Shown here piece by piece: positions 1 to 11,580 of a stretch of 64,000 nucleotides of DNA. Each line of letters opens with the position of its first letter. Positions within the stretch are counted from its first letter, which is position 1. Source of the DNA: Bimastos eiseni (taxonomy: Eukaryota; Annelida; Clitellata; Crassiclitellata; Lumbricidae); assembly GCA_959347315.1 (NCBI GenBank), contig OY365806.1, positions 54,403,116 to 54,467,115 of the forward strand. The letters run 5' to 3'. The notes beneath the pieces are model-generated. The model saw only the letters and a program-made list of their open reading frames with translations. It was not told the DNA's origin and made no database searches. Both the position numbers and the translations under genes were made by a program.

Positions 1-6
1 AATCTT

Positions 7-650
7 ACATCACGCCTACGGCGGTGTCCCTCGTGTGACACACATAAATACATGCATACATACGCTATGGCCATAACGCGTTGCCGTCAGGCTCGACCCG
101 TTCGTAATAAGCTTGTGCAACGCTTAACGCGCGCAGAAACCGCCGCTGTGACATTCTTATAACGAATATCTTGCGTTTCTACCACGCTCATTTCAACCAC
201 TATGATCTTGTGGTATAAATTTGGGTGCACACAAATGTAGCGTTGGAGTTGTTGTGCTGCACTGTATTTATTGTAGTGATATTAGTAGTAGTAGTATTAA
301 ATTTTCAAGACATGTGTGTAACGCTAGCACAATGCCTACTTGGAGAGGCGTTCGTCAAATGAAGTAATTTAGGCTGTATTTCTGAAAATTAATATGAAAT
401 GAAATAAAAACTTTCTGACGTTGCGATATTGCCTCACTTTGCCTGCAATATGACAGGATAATTAGTCGTTTATTTTCATACGTACATGTAAATACAGACA
501 TAAATGCATACATACATACAAAAGCGTCGTCGTCTGCGCGCGTTAAGCGTTGCGCAATCGTATTACGAACAGGTCGAGCCTGCCAGCTACGCATTATCGT
601 CATAGCGAGAGCGTAGATAGGTCGCAGGGACATCACTGTGGGCGTGATGT
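7..650. repeat. Diverged inverted-repeat (foldback-like) element
   Basis: Sequence at about 7-145 reappears in reverse complement at about 526-650, e.g. GGCTCGACC(C/T)GTTCGTAATA and GCAACGCTTAACGCGCGCAG. The arms are clearly related but diverged; about 380 bp lie between. The flanking DNA to about 930 is rich in CCACGCTC-type words. No transposase is seen. Confidence 0.7.
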
Positions 651-1319
651 CAAAGTAACGACATCGCGCTCAGATCGGGATGCCAATTTTTACGACTTCC
701 AACACGCTCAAATGCGCTCGCACTGTGCTTCTTTCCGCCACGCTCGCACCAAGTTTTCTTTGAACAATGTTCAAAATTTGACCACGCGCTCCACGCTCAT
801 GGAGACGGCGCCACGCTCGATCACGATTACAATACGTTCACATAAGATCGAACTCCAGTTCTACGGCGGTTCTACTGCATTCTACACGTTTCCACCACAC
901 TCTATTAGCGTGATGGAATCGTAGTGAAATCGAGTTCTGGTGTGAGTGTATTTTTACTTTCTTTTGCCTGAAATATAACAGTAAACGACAACCATCTCAG
1001 CACATTCGGCAGCATTCATGAGTCTATGTCGTTCGTTCGAAGCGTGGTGAGATCGGGGTCTAGTGTGACGTGGGCTTAACTTAGGAAGACGGTTGCATTC
1101 TCAGCCGAGGCTTGAGATCCACGAAAGGGAAAACAGTGTAATGTAAATGGTTTGTTTTATGCCCATATCTAGAGAAGCGCGCCATTGCGAAGAAGGGCAC
1201 TATCGGAGCTTATTGTGGTACTATAGTTACGCCTGCGAAACAGACAATAGAGGTTTAGTTAATAGCACGCCTGGACTCCCTTTTATGCAAGCAGATTTTA
1301 AGTAGGCCTAATAAGCGTA
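651..1319. other. Stretch without recognised gene
   Basis: It contains scattered CCACGCTC words (about 680-830) that probably belong to the repeat on its left. No conserved coding segment is recognisable; the ORF over 550-924 runs through repeat DNA. Confidence 0.5.
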
Positions 1320-2407
1320 CAGGGTGGGCCATTAAAAAGTAACCCCTCCGGTTTTTTGCCTATATTTCGGTCAACACAACAGTAGAGATTAGTAAATGAA
1401 ATTTTACAAAGTCAAAGCTAATTCATATGTACATACAACAGCCAAAATTCACTAAAATATCTCGAACAGAACAACAGTTATATCAATTATAATGAGTCCA
1501 ACCACAACTCTATGACGGTCAAAAAGCATTAAACGCAGGAAACGGTAAAACACGATTTTACGAAGTCATGTCAATTCTCTCATCGTTTTTGGCTTTGGTC
1601 GCAGATGGTGGTATTTCTCGAGCATAGCTCCCACACGTGATAAGCCATGAGACTCAAGTCCGGTAAGCTTGGGACCATTGATCCATCGTAATTAAACTTT
1701 TTAATTGACTTTGAGCCAATCTTGCGCGAGGCGAGCAGTATGCGCTGGAAGATGAATTCAGCTGGGAACAGATGCTTGCAAGCGGATGTTAATTGTGGAA
1801 GCAGGCGACCAACGTAATTTGCAGCATCCACTTTGGCTTTCTCATCAATGAATAAAATGAAGTCCACTTTTGCCACCAAAACAAGCACCAGCCGATACCT
1901 TAAACGTGTGAAGCGAACTTCTTGCGTTCAACAATCAGTCGACCGGGTTTGACATCGGATTTCTAGCCGCTGGAGGACCGAACAGGATTGCTTTAGTTGC
2001 TGGTTGGTGGATTGAGGTAGAAGTTCTTCTAATTCGCGAAGAACACACGCTTCGGCTCGCAAAAATTCAGCCGGTAGAGCAGTGCCGAGAAGCATTCAAG
2101 CCTCGACGATGATAATATGTCCAGTGACACGACGGAAAGCTATGCTTATTTACTTATGAAGTGACTTCATAAAATCGTTTTTCTCACTTTTTCCTGCGTT
2201 GAATGTTTTTTGATCATCAAAAAACCGCGGTTGGACTCATTAAAAGTGACACTACTTTTTTCTGTTTGCAATATTTCATTCAAATTTGGCCATTATAGGA
2301 AGGTATGAATTGGTTTTGCGCCTGTAAAATGTCATCTACTGATCTCTACTCTCCGCCGAATTAATAGCAAAAACCCCGAGGGGGTTACATTTTAATGGCC
2401 CACCCTG
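1320..2407 (-). mobile_element. Tc1/mariner element with both ends, dead transposase
   Basis: Ends CAGGGTGGGCCATTAAAA and TTTTAATGGCCCACCCTG are inverted repeats flanked by TA on both sides (1318-1319, 2408-2409), the mariner target duplication. Minus-strand coding remnants include DEKAKVDAANYVGRLLPQL and an open stretch over 1888-1580 with GSMVPSLPDLSLMAYHVW, matching the conserved mariner SPDLNPLDYHVW block. The D of the ...QQD... motif is lost by a deletion and the Asn-Pro of the last block reads Leu-Met. Length is 1088 bp, near full size for the family. Confidence 0.85.
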
Positions 2408-2409
2408 TA

Positions 2410-2949
2410 TATGGATGAGCTTTTAAGCCAAGCTCCTTGCAATTCACTATAGGAATATGTGAGATGTTGCTTCTTCTCGTGACGTATTGCCTCAATTTTT
2501 GGTTAGCAGACCTATGTAGTATATCAGGGCCAGCATTTAGTCGATTTATATCATTATTTTGGTTTTTGTTGCAGTTGTTACTGTTGGCCTATAGTCTCAT
2601 ACGACAACTCAGTTTTGAGTTAATACTGCACGTATACCCGATCACTGTTTAGAAATATTTCTGAGCAATGTTTTTAGCAGACTTTTGCCACGAGTGTGCT
2701 ATAGTGTGCTTCTGTCATTTGCCTCAGCATACAATACATTATATTTGCTCTGTCGTTTATTATTACCGTTGCTCTTTTTAAGCGCCACCATCTGAAATAC
2801 AAACAACATTCGGTAGCAATGAGCAATCATTGTGCATTGGGGACTTGCTCAATGTCCCTTCATGGGGACATCCTAGCTATACCGCTATAAAGTGACCGCT
2901 TAAACCAATCGGAACCGGGTAATCATATTCTAATTATTGGATTGGGCAG
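2410..2949. other. Unassigned stretch
   Basis: AT-rich, no recognisable gene or repeat; the 71-residue hydrophobic ORF over 2437-2652 has no support. Confidence 0.5.
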
Positions 2950-3365
2950 GCGACGCTTTCATCTGGTAGGTATACTCAAAGGTTGTCATATTAACCAATC
3001 CAGTGTTTCTGGCAGTGACTCTGGACAGATCGCTAACATACCACGAGCACCTCAAAAAGACTGCCGCTAAAATTGCCACGCGTAACAATATATTGGGCTG
3101 CTCCGCTTCCGTGGCTGCCTCTCCTAAGTGACATTTCCCCTACCCACCTTCGTAGGCAAGAGGCGACGTCGAAACTTCAGGAGAAGATCCGCCCAAATGT
3201 CAACCTTCCGCTTCATACGGACATCATTTTCCACCCATCTGCTCGCCTGCCATCAAGACAACCCATTTCGTCAAACCCTCCAGCGGCAGACATGTCAGCT
3301 ATTTCAGCCTGGAGTTCCGAGTGGTCTATAACTGAAGTTGTGAACCATTCCCTCGTGACTGTGCC
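2950..3365 (+). mobile_element. LINE C-terminal fragment (non-LTR retrotransposon)
   Basis: The plus strand encodes a frame-broken C-terminal LINE region, best at 3286-3362, where AWSSEWSITEVVNHSLV and DPSDP-like words match the W-x-x-x-W-S...VVN segment found after the reverse transcriptase of Jockey/CR1-like elements. Frameshifts show decay. Confidence 0.55.
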
Positions 3366-3789
3366 ATCTGATCCAAGATTTGTCAAAATCAAAAGTTTTT
3401 TTTTGTGTTTTCAGTTTTCCTTTGGATTTGGTCACAACAGTTTTGTTATAAAAAGCATCAAACACAGCATGAAGAGGAGTTCCAACTCGTTCTTATAATT
3501 AATTTAGCTTGATTTCGGACTGAATGACACACAATCAGTAATATAATAGTAATAATAGTAAATCGATTGAAAACATTTTTAAAAACCCAAAAAGCACAAA
3601 TTGCCATTTTTTTGTATCTTTTAGTTTAAAAAACTATAAAAAAAACAACTAAGCAGAAAACCAACATGTTTGCATCCCTGGTTGCTGATGAGTTTGCTGT
3701 TTCAATGGCTCGATGCGGTCTGCATAAGCCAAATAAATAAATATGAAGTGTCTACATTATTATATACACCCAAACGGAATCGAACACTC

Positions 3790-4012
3790 AATCACTCAGC
3801 AGACTTTCTTTAAGTTCCATAGGCTCAAACTGGAACGATCTACCGCCTGAATTCCTAACCTTTATGTTCCTCCTCCATCACTGCCCGTCATTCAACATCA
3901 TCTATCCCAAGATCCTCTATCTATCACCTCGGGTTTTCCATTCTAAACTTAAGTTTCGTCTTTTCAAGAACTCATACCCAGACTCCTCAGGCCTACTTGA
4001 TCCTCGACCATA
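3790..4012 (+). mobile_element. LINE 3' terminal fragment
   Basis: Broken plus-strand reading contains SIGSNWNDLPPEF and KLKFRLFKNSYPDSSG, typical of the end of CR1/L2 reverse transcriptases (WNSLP...LKTHLF). Reading frame is interrupted. Confidence 0.6.
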
Positions 4013-4829
4013 ATGACACCCTCCTTAACAGCTACTCTGCCTCCGCTGACCTTCTATTAACAAGACTCTGACCTCCCACGGACTCCCCTTTGGAAACCCA
4101 TCTGATTCGATCCAGCACTCATGAATAAGCTGGTACCCTGCATTTGACTTTCAAGTGGCGCTTTAGAAGTTTGGAGATTACGAATACGATGCGAGCCACT
4201 TTGTCTTACTGCAAGCATTACACTTAGAATGGCTTTGTTACCTTGAACACGAGAGCTTCTATTTCTCAAACTGCTTGGCTTTTCAATCTTGTTGCTATTT
4301 GGTTGAACCTCTTTAATGCATTTGTTATAATCGATGCTACTAGATAATATCAGGACAAACAAGCCTTGCTTTCTTATTAAAAAGACTTCTTTCTCTTCGC
4401 CACCAATACCATCCCAACCTACATGTAGTCCTGTGCTCTATGGAAACTATTGCCAATTCTTGCGAGTAGACAGATATCCTTGGATGTATCTCTATTGTTC
4501 TTTATTTCGATGTCTTTGTTTCCTGCGCGTGTTGTGAGGGCTGAATGATCTGCAGTTGTTTTCATCGATCGTTGATCCTTTCAATCAGCACAAAAGAGAC
4601 CGCTCGCTGTCTGTCGACGCCATTCTTTGGCTCGCCTTTGTTCTTTGCCGCGGATGTGCGCTTACCAGAGCGAGAATACAGCGCAGGACGGCACGACGTA
4701 TTTCTCACATCTACAGTAAATCCCTCAGGACACTATACATGTACCTTACTTTCACACAAAAAGAGCATATCACGCATGTAAAGAGACATTACGCTGCAAC
4801 GTGTTTCAGCGTCCGTAAGCCTACACATG
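4013..4829. other. Unassigned stretch
   Basis: No conserved coding segment recognised. Overlapping short ORFs on both strands at 4545-4882 show no family resemblance. Confidence 0.45.
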
Positions 4830-4837
4830 ATATAATC

Positions 4838-5197
4838 CAGCGTTTCCCAATTTTTTTTGGCCGGGGAACCATTGTGATCTAAAAAGGTTCTGACGGAACC
4901 ACCGTCCAAAACTAAACATATTCTGCTGTAGGTACAAACTACAAACGCTCGATACAGTTATCGGTCTAGGCACACATTAAGTTAATAAAGACACAAATAT
5001 CGATAACAATGACAAATGAATTCTCTTACACATAGATTTATTTACAGATTTTAATCAAGAAGCCTCGTATGAAAAATTCGTATGCATTACTTTAAATTGT
5101 TTTAAGCTTGTTGTTCACACTGAAAGCTTTCCGCGGAACCCTTGTCTTCACCTCACGGAACCCTTAGGTTCCGCGGAACACAGTTTGGGAAACGCTG
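4838..5197. mobile_element. hAT-type MITE with perfect 8-bp target duplication
   Basis: Ends CAGCGTTTCCCAA and TTTGGGAAACGCTG are inverted repeats. Identical 8-bp direct repeats ATATAATC lie at 4830-4837 and 5198-5205. The element is 360 bp and non-coding. Subterminal inverted words (TTCCGCGGAAC) recur near the right end. A truncated relative lies at 61582-61680. Confidence 0.93.
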
Positions 5198-5254
5198 ATA
5201 TAATCAAAGAACACTGAAATGTGTGTGGTCAAAGCCTATATGTACATGTAATAC

Positions 5255-5400
5255 CTGTACTCTATCTCTGTCTCTGTCTCTCTGTCTCTGTCTCTCTGTC
5301 TGTCTGTCTCTCTCTCTGTCTCTCTTTCTGTCTCTGTCTCTGTCTCTCTCTCTATATATATACATATATAATATATATATATAATATATATATATATGCA
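5255..5400. repeat. Microsatellite (CT/CTGT)n followed by (AT)n
   Basis: Tracts of TCTCTGTCTC type at 5265-5352 pass into TATATA tracts to 5397. ORFs here on both strands (Arg/Asp/Glu or Leu/Ser/Cys repeats) are artefacts of the repeat. Confidence 0.95.
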
Positions 5401-5599
5401 TCATCTAAAAAAAATTATTTGCAAAGCTATTATGATGGTAATTTGTAATTTAAAATTTGATCAAAATTATAACCATTATCATTCCTTTAGCGACATCTAC
5501 GAACTGATGTTGGGACAGCTAACCTTAAAGTTGCATAGGAAGCTATTAACTATCCCATGGATGGCGCTGAGGGTAGGCCTATACAATTAACCAGTGGTG

Positions 5600-6340
5600 T
5601 TTTGATGTTAATTACTGAGCAAATGTAGCAAACGTAGGGATAACCAAGAATAAAGTATATGGAACTGAGTTTAAATCTTGCATAATTGTAGAGAGTTTAA
5701 TTTGCAAGAGCTTGCTAAAACATAAAAATATGTTTATTTCGGCTTATAAGTAAACTGTAATCACAAATGAACTGGCGAATAAAATATTTTAAGTGTCAAG
5801 AAATTTATTTCTTGCAGTGGCATTAGTGTGGTAACGTTACCATCGAAGATGGCAGCCGCCATCTTGGACATTGTATTCTCAAACTATTGGCACCTCAGCA
5901 AGTCAATCCCTCTACATCGGAAATATTAGAGTCGACACTTCATTTACCATTGTAGATCCTTATGAACTTGGGTCCCCTCAAGCTTTGTCCACACCATGAA
6001 TATGATGTCTTAATCAGGCATCACAAAGTTATACTGATATGTGACGGTTTCAATAATTTAAAAAATTAAATTTCTCATTAAATTTTTTTTCATGGTTGGT
6101 CATTTTAAGCATGGGTATGTCGGTTTTAGTGTAAGACTTTTATTGTTTTGCGCTGTAAAATAACTTTGCCAAATACAGTGTAGGTCTATAGTGTTACTCA
6201 ATGCTCGTTGTAAAGAAATTTACGCTATAAATTAATATAGCATTTGATCTGTTCAAACGTGACAGTTCTTAATTAAATATCTGGGGTTTGTATCAAAATT
6301 GACGCTCTTTCAGAATGAAGCTGTTTGGTGAATTGTAATT
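5600..6340. other. Unassigned stretch
   Basis: AT-rich, with no recognised gene or element. A short self-complementary run, AGAAATTTATTTCTTG, lies near 5800. Confidence 0.4.
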
Positions 6341-6344
6341 GCTA

Positions 6345-6430
6345 GTGGACGGTGGTCCAGAAGTTAGCGTGTTAGACAATCGCCTGAGAGGTCGTGAGTT
6401 CAAAGCCCCGCCAGGACATGAATTTGTGTT
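6345..6430 (+). repeat. tRNA-derived SINE head
   Basis: GGTGGTCCAGAAGTTAGCG resembles a tRNA A box and GTGAGTTCAAAGCCCC a B box (GGTTCRANNCC), spaced as in polymerase III promoters. The acceptor stem does not pair, so it is a SINE relic, not a tRNA gene. Confidence 0.5.
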
Positions 6431-6524
6431 GAGATTTCTGCAGCACTTGCGCTTCTGTCCACCACAGCTATGACGAGCACGCCGAATGTATCAGCTAAAT
6501 TTCTGTTGAAACGCGAATTTTACT

Positions 6525-7080
6525 GGCTAACGCACTTGTCTCTAGCCGCCTAGATTATTGTAATTCTCTCCTGTTTGGAATCACAATAGCAAACTTACTG
6601 AAGCTGCAAAGAGTACAAAACTACCTGGCCAAGGTTTTTACTGCTTCTCATAGGTGGGATCACATAACTTCTGTACTTCAATCACTGCGCTGGCTCCCTG
6701 TTGAGCAACGATTTAAATTAAAAATTGGTATTAGTAAATATAACACATTTTCTTCTGGTTAACCGGGATACCTACGCACTTTGCTTGCCCCCCAGGGTCA
6801 TCATCACTCGACCAGGTCTTCTGATTTCTTGTCCATTGCTATATCTCCTGTTAGGACAAATCTTGGTTTGCAGGCTTTCTCTGTTGCCAGTTCAAAGTTC
6901 TGGAATTCGTTACCTCATGCGGATCGGGCCGCTGAGTCATTAGTTTCTTTTCGATCTCGGCTTAAAACTTTTCTTTTTGCCCTTGCCTATCCTGCTTAGA
7001 CTGTCTTTCTGTCTCTTAGGACTGACCTGATTTCAGATTTGTTTTGGTGCGCCGTCGATTGATGCCCTGTGCATTATTAC
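6525..7080 (+). mobile_element. CR1/L2-like LINE reverse-transcriptase C-terminus, decayed
   Basis: Plus-strand frames give SRLDYCNSLLFG, LQSLRWLPVEQRFKLKI-like and RTNLGLQAFSVASSKFWNSL followed by SFRSRLKTFLF, the standard run at the end of CR1/L2 ORF2. Stops and frameshifts interrupt it. It ends in the untranslated tail GCGGCGCTATAGAAGTTTC. Confidence 0.85.
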
Positions 7081-7139
7081 GGCGGCGCTATAGAAGTTTC
7101 TTTAGTCATAGTCATCTAAGTCATGATGAGCAAACCGTT

Positions 7140-7170
7140 TCATCTTCCCACACTCAGTGTGGGAAGATGA
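7140..7170. repeat. Perfect 15-bp palindrome (arms around one base)
   Basis: Arms 7140-7154 and 7156-7170 are exact reverse complements around a single C (CTTCCCACACT / AGTGTGGGAAG at the core). It sits about 60 bp after the LINE tail. Confidence 0.9.
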
Positions 7171-7359
7171 GAGGGCGAAAGACACCCACCATCGTATGCC
7201 GCGGCTAAGAAAATGAAGTGGCTATGGAACGCTTTATACCCATATGGCTCTAGTTATGCTGCTCTTCTCTTTCCTAGTCGTCGGCAAGAGAGACTAATCG
7301 ATGGCGCTCCAAGCTTAACACAATGAAACAACGATGTAACAAAATAATGACTTTCAAGC

Positions 7360-7480
7360 GTTTGGTCAAAGAGAGGAGGAAGAGGAAGATGACGGAGGAG
7401 GAAGAGAAAGAAGCTGAGGAGGAAGAGGAGGAGGAGGCTGAGAAGGAAGAGGAAGAGGAAGAGAAGGAGGAGGAGTTCAT
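7360..7480. repeat. GA-rich (GAGGAA)n tract
   Basis: Purine-only codon-like repeat giving poly-Glu/Lys on one strand and poly-Ser/Leu on the other. This is a simple repeat and not evidence of a gene. Confidence 0.9.
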
Positions 7481-7539
7481 GTTTCAGGTTCTTAGTCAGC
7501 TTGCTCCAAGATGGCCTTAGGTCGACCACAGCCAGGTAT

Positions 7540-8342
7540 GTGGTCTCTAGACCGGAATACTGCGGTTTTCGTCTTGGTTTTGGTCTCGAATGCATATCGG
7601 TCTTGGTCTTGGTCTCGGACCATCGGTCTTGGTCTCGGTCTTGATCTCGAGTGCGTCGGTTTGGGTCTCGGTCTTAAATAAAGGAACGGTCTTGGAATTG
7701 GTCTCCGTCTTAAGTTAACGTTCTTGGTCATTTGCCGTATCAGAGCAATTTTTTCGATATTTTTCAGTCATTTGCGATTATTAGAGACACCGGATGTTTA
7801 GGCCCTACCCGATTGCTTTCGGGTTATGGTGTGCTGACCATCTTTATATACATGCTACTATGGGCAGAAACAATGCATTTGCAACGGAGGCAGGAATCTG
7901 AAAATTTGCTTCCACAAATTTCAAGGTTTTGGGATTATTTGGTCGGCCACGTGTAGACACCGTTAACATACAATTCCGAGGTCCGTGGTACAAGTACACC
8001 ATTCAAACGGAGCGTTAATCTACTTGTTCAGATGTCTTAAAGTATTTCCTACTATAAGTTATTTATAGTGTGATATTCATAGACCGAAGCCAAGGGCTGA
8101 ACCCGCAAAAGCTCAGAGTGGGCGACAAAACTGTTTTCAGGACCATTATTAAGATTAGTATTCTTCAGCAATGAAATTAATGTTTTAAGCGTGGTATTCC
8201 GTTTAATAAATTGAATTGTTTATACAAAAGAGTATCGGTCTTGGTCTCGAATCTTCGGTCTTGGCCTCGTACCACTCGATCTTGGTCTTGGACCTCTCGG
8301 TCTTGGTCTCGGTCTCGAGCTTTTGATCTTGTTCCCAACACT
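7540..8342. repeat. Dispersed repeat with GGTCTTGGTCTCG-rich ends, copy 1
   Basis: Both ends consist of direct GGTCTTGGTCTCG-type words (7560-7715 and 8235-8330) around a unique core. The whole is repeated at 55917-56605, sharing GTTCTTGGTCATTTGCCGTA, TAGAGACACCGG and CGAAGCCAAGGGCTGA. No coding content. Confidence 0.85.
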
Positions 8343-8344
8343 GA

Positions 8345-9640
8345 CCACAGCAAAACTTTTATGTTGGGACGTGGAAAGTCATGTTTTAAATCATGTCCGA
8401 TTACAGAACAATGAATATCTTCCGTATTCTGAGGTGGCGATCTCGTTTGAGAGGTGGATGGGACACCCAATGAGAGGGTAAGAAATGTGGGGGACAAACT
8501 TATAAGGTTTCCCCTCTCTGTAAAAGGTGAGGGGATCTTGTCCCCCCTCGACAACCTGGGATCGTCGTCCATGTCCGTATTTACAAAATCCCTTGCTCAA
8601 TTTGTCGTCTGATAAATTTTGCGACGCAAGCGATAGGCCTATTGCAAATAATAGTTTGCGGCACTCCATAATTTCCAGCATAATTATATCTGGGCACTTT
8701 ACGAACTGGTGTCCGCTCGATGGTCCGAAGGTCTGAGGTTTGATAGGCCGAAGGTTCGATAGTCCGAAGATTCTATACTGCGACATTAATAATTATTTAG
8801 CTAGAAGCTAGATCAATTTAAGAAAAGAAGTTTTTACACTGGGAGCTGGATTGATATGAAACGTGCCTAAATGGAAGCTGGATTAATGATTTGTGCAATC
8901 CAGCTTCTAGCCAAACGTAATTCTTTTTATCAATACAACTTCCATTAAAGCCGCAATCTTATCACCCATCGACCGGACACCAATCTTCGGCCTATCGAAC
9001 CTTCGGGCTATAAGACACAGAACCGTACAAAATATTATGGTACGTCATTTAACCTACTCTGGCATAGCCATAGACTATGTAGATTATAGATGATGGGACG
9101 TTACTTTGTCGTTTTCACATGTTTATTATTTTATTGTGATTTGACGTTGTTGTGCTTCAGTCGATAAAATTAGCATATTCGCTAATTTTAAACAGAGTGT
9201 AAATTAATATTTTTGTAATACGGCCATGATTTTGTGAGCTTCTGTTTGAGACGATAATAATCTTCGTTTTTCTGACTAGGCCTATGAAAAGCGCCAATAA
9301 AGCTCTGTCCATAGCTGTAGTTACCTTAATTAGCAGGACAGGTTGTCGTGAATGAGGAGAAAGACGGAGACTGAGTGTTGTTCCTTGTCGGTCCGTTAGA
9401 GTCCGTGATTGCTGTAAAACTGTTGTATCGCCAAGAATTATAGCAATATCACAAACAACAGCAGATCTAAGACTTCACAGGATGCCTCCGCAAACTGACC
9501 CCAGTTATAGCGACTGAAACGACTGATCATTGTCATCTGGTGACGGTGGTAGGCTATGCACAGTCTTAATCTAGAGCATCTCAATGTCTCCTTTGTTATA
9601 AGACTGCGTTCATGTCGTTGACGCATGAAGTCAGGCTCCG
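8345..9640. other. Unassigned stretch
   Basis: It contains a local inverted arrangement: GGTCCGAAGGTC..AGGCCGAAGGTTCG at 8720-8760 and ATCTTCGGCCTATCGAACC at 8980-9005, probably a small foldback or MITE of about 300 bp. Otherwise nothing recognised. Confidence 0.4.
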
Positions 9641-10264
9641 CCCAGTGTCACATACTTCTTTACATTCCATAGAGATCAGCACACAGACTACGGTCTATAA
9701 AGAAATATGTATCACTTGCAAGCCTCCTCTCTTCACTGCACTGTTCTCCTCCATCCTACTTCACAAACGTCTTTCCAATAACTAATATACTCAGTGGCCA
9801 CCACCATCACCGCCATCGTGGGGCAGCCTCTCGATGATGAAGAGCTCGTGTTTACCTCCGAAGACGAATTACAACTCCGAAGACAGTTTCACATTCGGCC
9901 GAACACAGAAACCTCCAACACACGAAGATGGAAAGTCGGTCGTTCGGTCGGTCTACGGGTCGGTCGGTCGGTCGGTCGGACGAATGGACGAACGAAAGAA
10001 CGGAGGTGGAGGAGATGCGGACGACTGACGACTGGCGCCTCAAGATACCGACGACCTTTCCTTCAAGAGTTTGTCCGATCTTTGTCCTTCGCTTGCCTTC
10101 GTCTATCTTCTTCTAGTCTATGCGCCGATTAAGACAGCGCTCGTGTGAATCGACCCTAGGCCCGGCGTCGTTCGCTATCCTTCCACCACCCACCGAGGCC
10201 CAACATATGGCCTTAGGGCGCCAGTTGAGGGGCTATAAGTAACCAGGCAGCCCCTTCGCTTCGG

Positions 10265-10352
10265 GATCAGCAACAGAGGAGGCTGAGGAGGAGGCTGAGG
10301 AGGAGGAGGGGGAGGAGGAGGAGGAGGAGGAGGAAGAAGAGGAGGAGGATGT
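10265..10352. repeat. (GAG/GAA)n microsatellite
   Basis: Run of GAGGAGGAG-type triplets. Confidence 0.95.
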
Positions 10353-10537
10353 TGGTGGCCTAGTGCTAACGTCTAGAGTTGCCTAGGATCAGCAGTCAGC
10401 ATCGCCAAGTCTTATCATCTAAAGATAACTCTGGTTGGCTACTGTAACAGGGCCGAACAGTCGATGACCAACATCCACGTGCAGGAGAGAGAGGCCAACT
10501 ATAGGCAACGCCAGAATCGAAAAGCCAAGGCAGAGGC

Positions 10538-10668
10538 TATCTCTCTTCTCTCTCTCTCTCTCTCTCTGTTTCTCTGTCTGTCTGTGTGTCTCTCTCTCTC
10601 TTCGTCTGAGTGCCTGTCTCTCTGGCTGTATTGTGTTGAGTATCTGTCTGTCTTTCTGTCTGAGTCCT
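10538..10668. repeat. (CT)/(CTGT)n microsatellite
   Basis: Run of TCTCTCTC and CTGTCTGT. The Arg/Glu/Thr-rich minus-strand ORF over it is an artefact. Confidence 0.95.
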
Positions 10669-11116
10669 TGCGTTAATCAGCCCTCCTTCACCTCCTTCTC
10701 CTCTACGTCTTCCACTCTTCCTCCTCTTGCTCTCAGCGTCTACTTCCTGCATCGTTTTATCCAGAGAACGGCGGCTGGCTAGGGAAGCCCATATGGGATC
10801 TGAAGTATACAGAGTACGACCTCAGCAGCAGCAGCATGCATGCATGCATGGCAGTGCAGCGCTCTGTGCCAGGTGCCGACGTATAGCTCAGTGGAGATGG
10901 AGGGAGGAAGGAAGCGAGCGAGCGAGAGGGCGAGGCAACAAAGAGTAACAGACCCAGCTGAGGCGGATGGGAGAAGAGTGGAACATGTATGACTTGCAAC
11001 GGACCAAATCCATGGGCCATGGCCCATCGGAGGAACTGCAATGAATTAACGACCAACCATATCTTCATTTGTAGGTGCGCTGAAGTGCGCCGTTGCTGTT
11101 GCTGCAGTCGATGATG

Positions 11117-11167
11117 AGGAAGATAATGATGATGATGCTGGTGGTGGTGATGATGACGACTACGATG

Positions 11168-11198
<31 letters not shown>

Positions 11199-11226
11199 AG
11201 AAGAAGAAGAAGAAGAAGAAGAAGAA
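11117..11226. repeat. (GAT)n then (GAA)n trinucleotide repeats
   Basis: GATGATGAT tracts run into a pure (GAA) tract of about 9 units at 11199-11225. Confidence 0.95.
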
Positions 11227-11389
11227 ATCGAATGAGATAATGTCAACATCTCGATGCTACTTCAGTTCATGATGATCATTTGTAGTACCTGATGATAACG
11301 ATGATAATAAAGTAAATGATGCTGATTGTTGTTTTTGATGATGATGTTGATTACTATAATTATAATTATTTTTATTAGTACTTGTATTA

Positions 11390-11425
11390 ATATTAGTAGT
11401 AGTGGTAGTAGTAGGTGGAGTAGGT

Positions 11426-11468
<43 letters not shown>

Positions 11469-11580
11469 CAGTAGTAGTAGTAGTAGTAGTAGTATGGGAA
11501 GGGGTGGTGGTAGTAGTAGCAGGTGGAGGAGTAGTAATAGTAGTAGTAGTGGTAGGTGGAGTAGTAGTAGTATAGTAATA
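11390..11580. repeat. (TAG/GTA)n trinucleotide repeat
   Basis: Long, slightly impure AGT/GTA repeat. Poly-Thr and poly-Tyr minus-strand ORFs arise only from it. Confidence 0.95.

Larger units (their letters stand above)
9640..11090. other. CpG-richer, repeat-loaded segment, possible promoter or UTR
   Basis: Base composition is visibly more GC/CpG-rich than elsewhere. It holds a (CGGT)n run at 9938-9985, a (GAG)n run at 10265-10350 and a CT tract at 10538-10665. Plus-strand openings at 9794-10132 and 10464-10540 (VQEREANYRQRQNRKAKAEA) are not recognised as any family. It could be the edge of an unidentified gene. Confidence 0.35.

Noticed and set aside
1580..1888. 102-residue minus-strand ORF as a host gene
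   Set aside because: It is the broken mariner transposase within 1320-2407.
5204..5448. Alternating Arg-Asp/Glu and Leu-Cys-Ser ORFs
   Set aside because: Both strands are open only because of the CT/GT and AT microsatellites.
6345..6430. Possible tRNA gene
   Set aside because: A- and B-box-like words are present but no acceptor stem or anticodon arm can be formed; it is better explained as a SINE relic.
10537..10752. Arg/Glu/Thr-rich minus-strand ORF
   Set aside because: It reads a (CT)/(CTGT) microsatellite and adjacent low-complexity DNA; no non-repeat coding segment.
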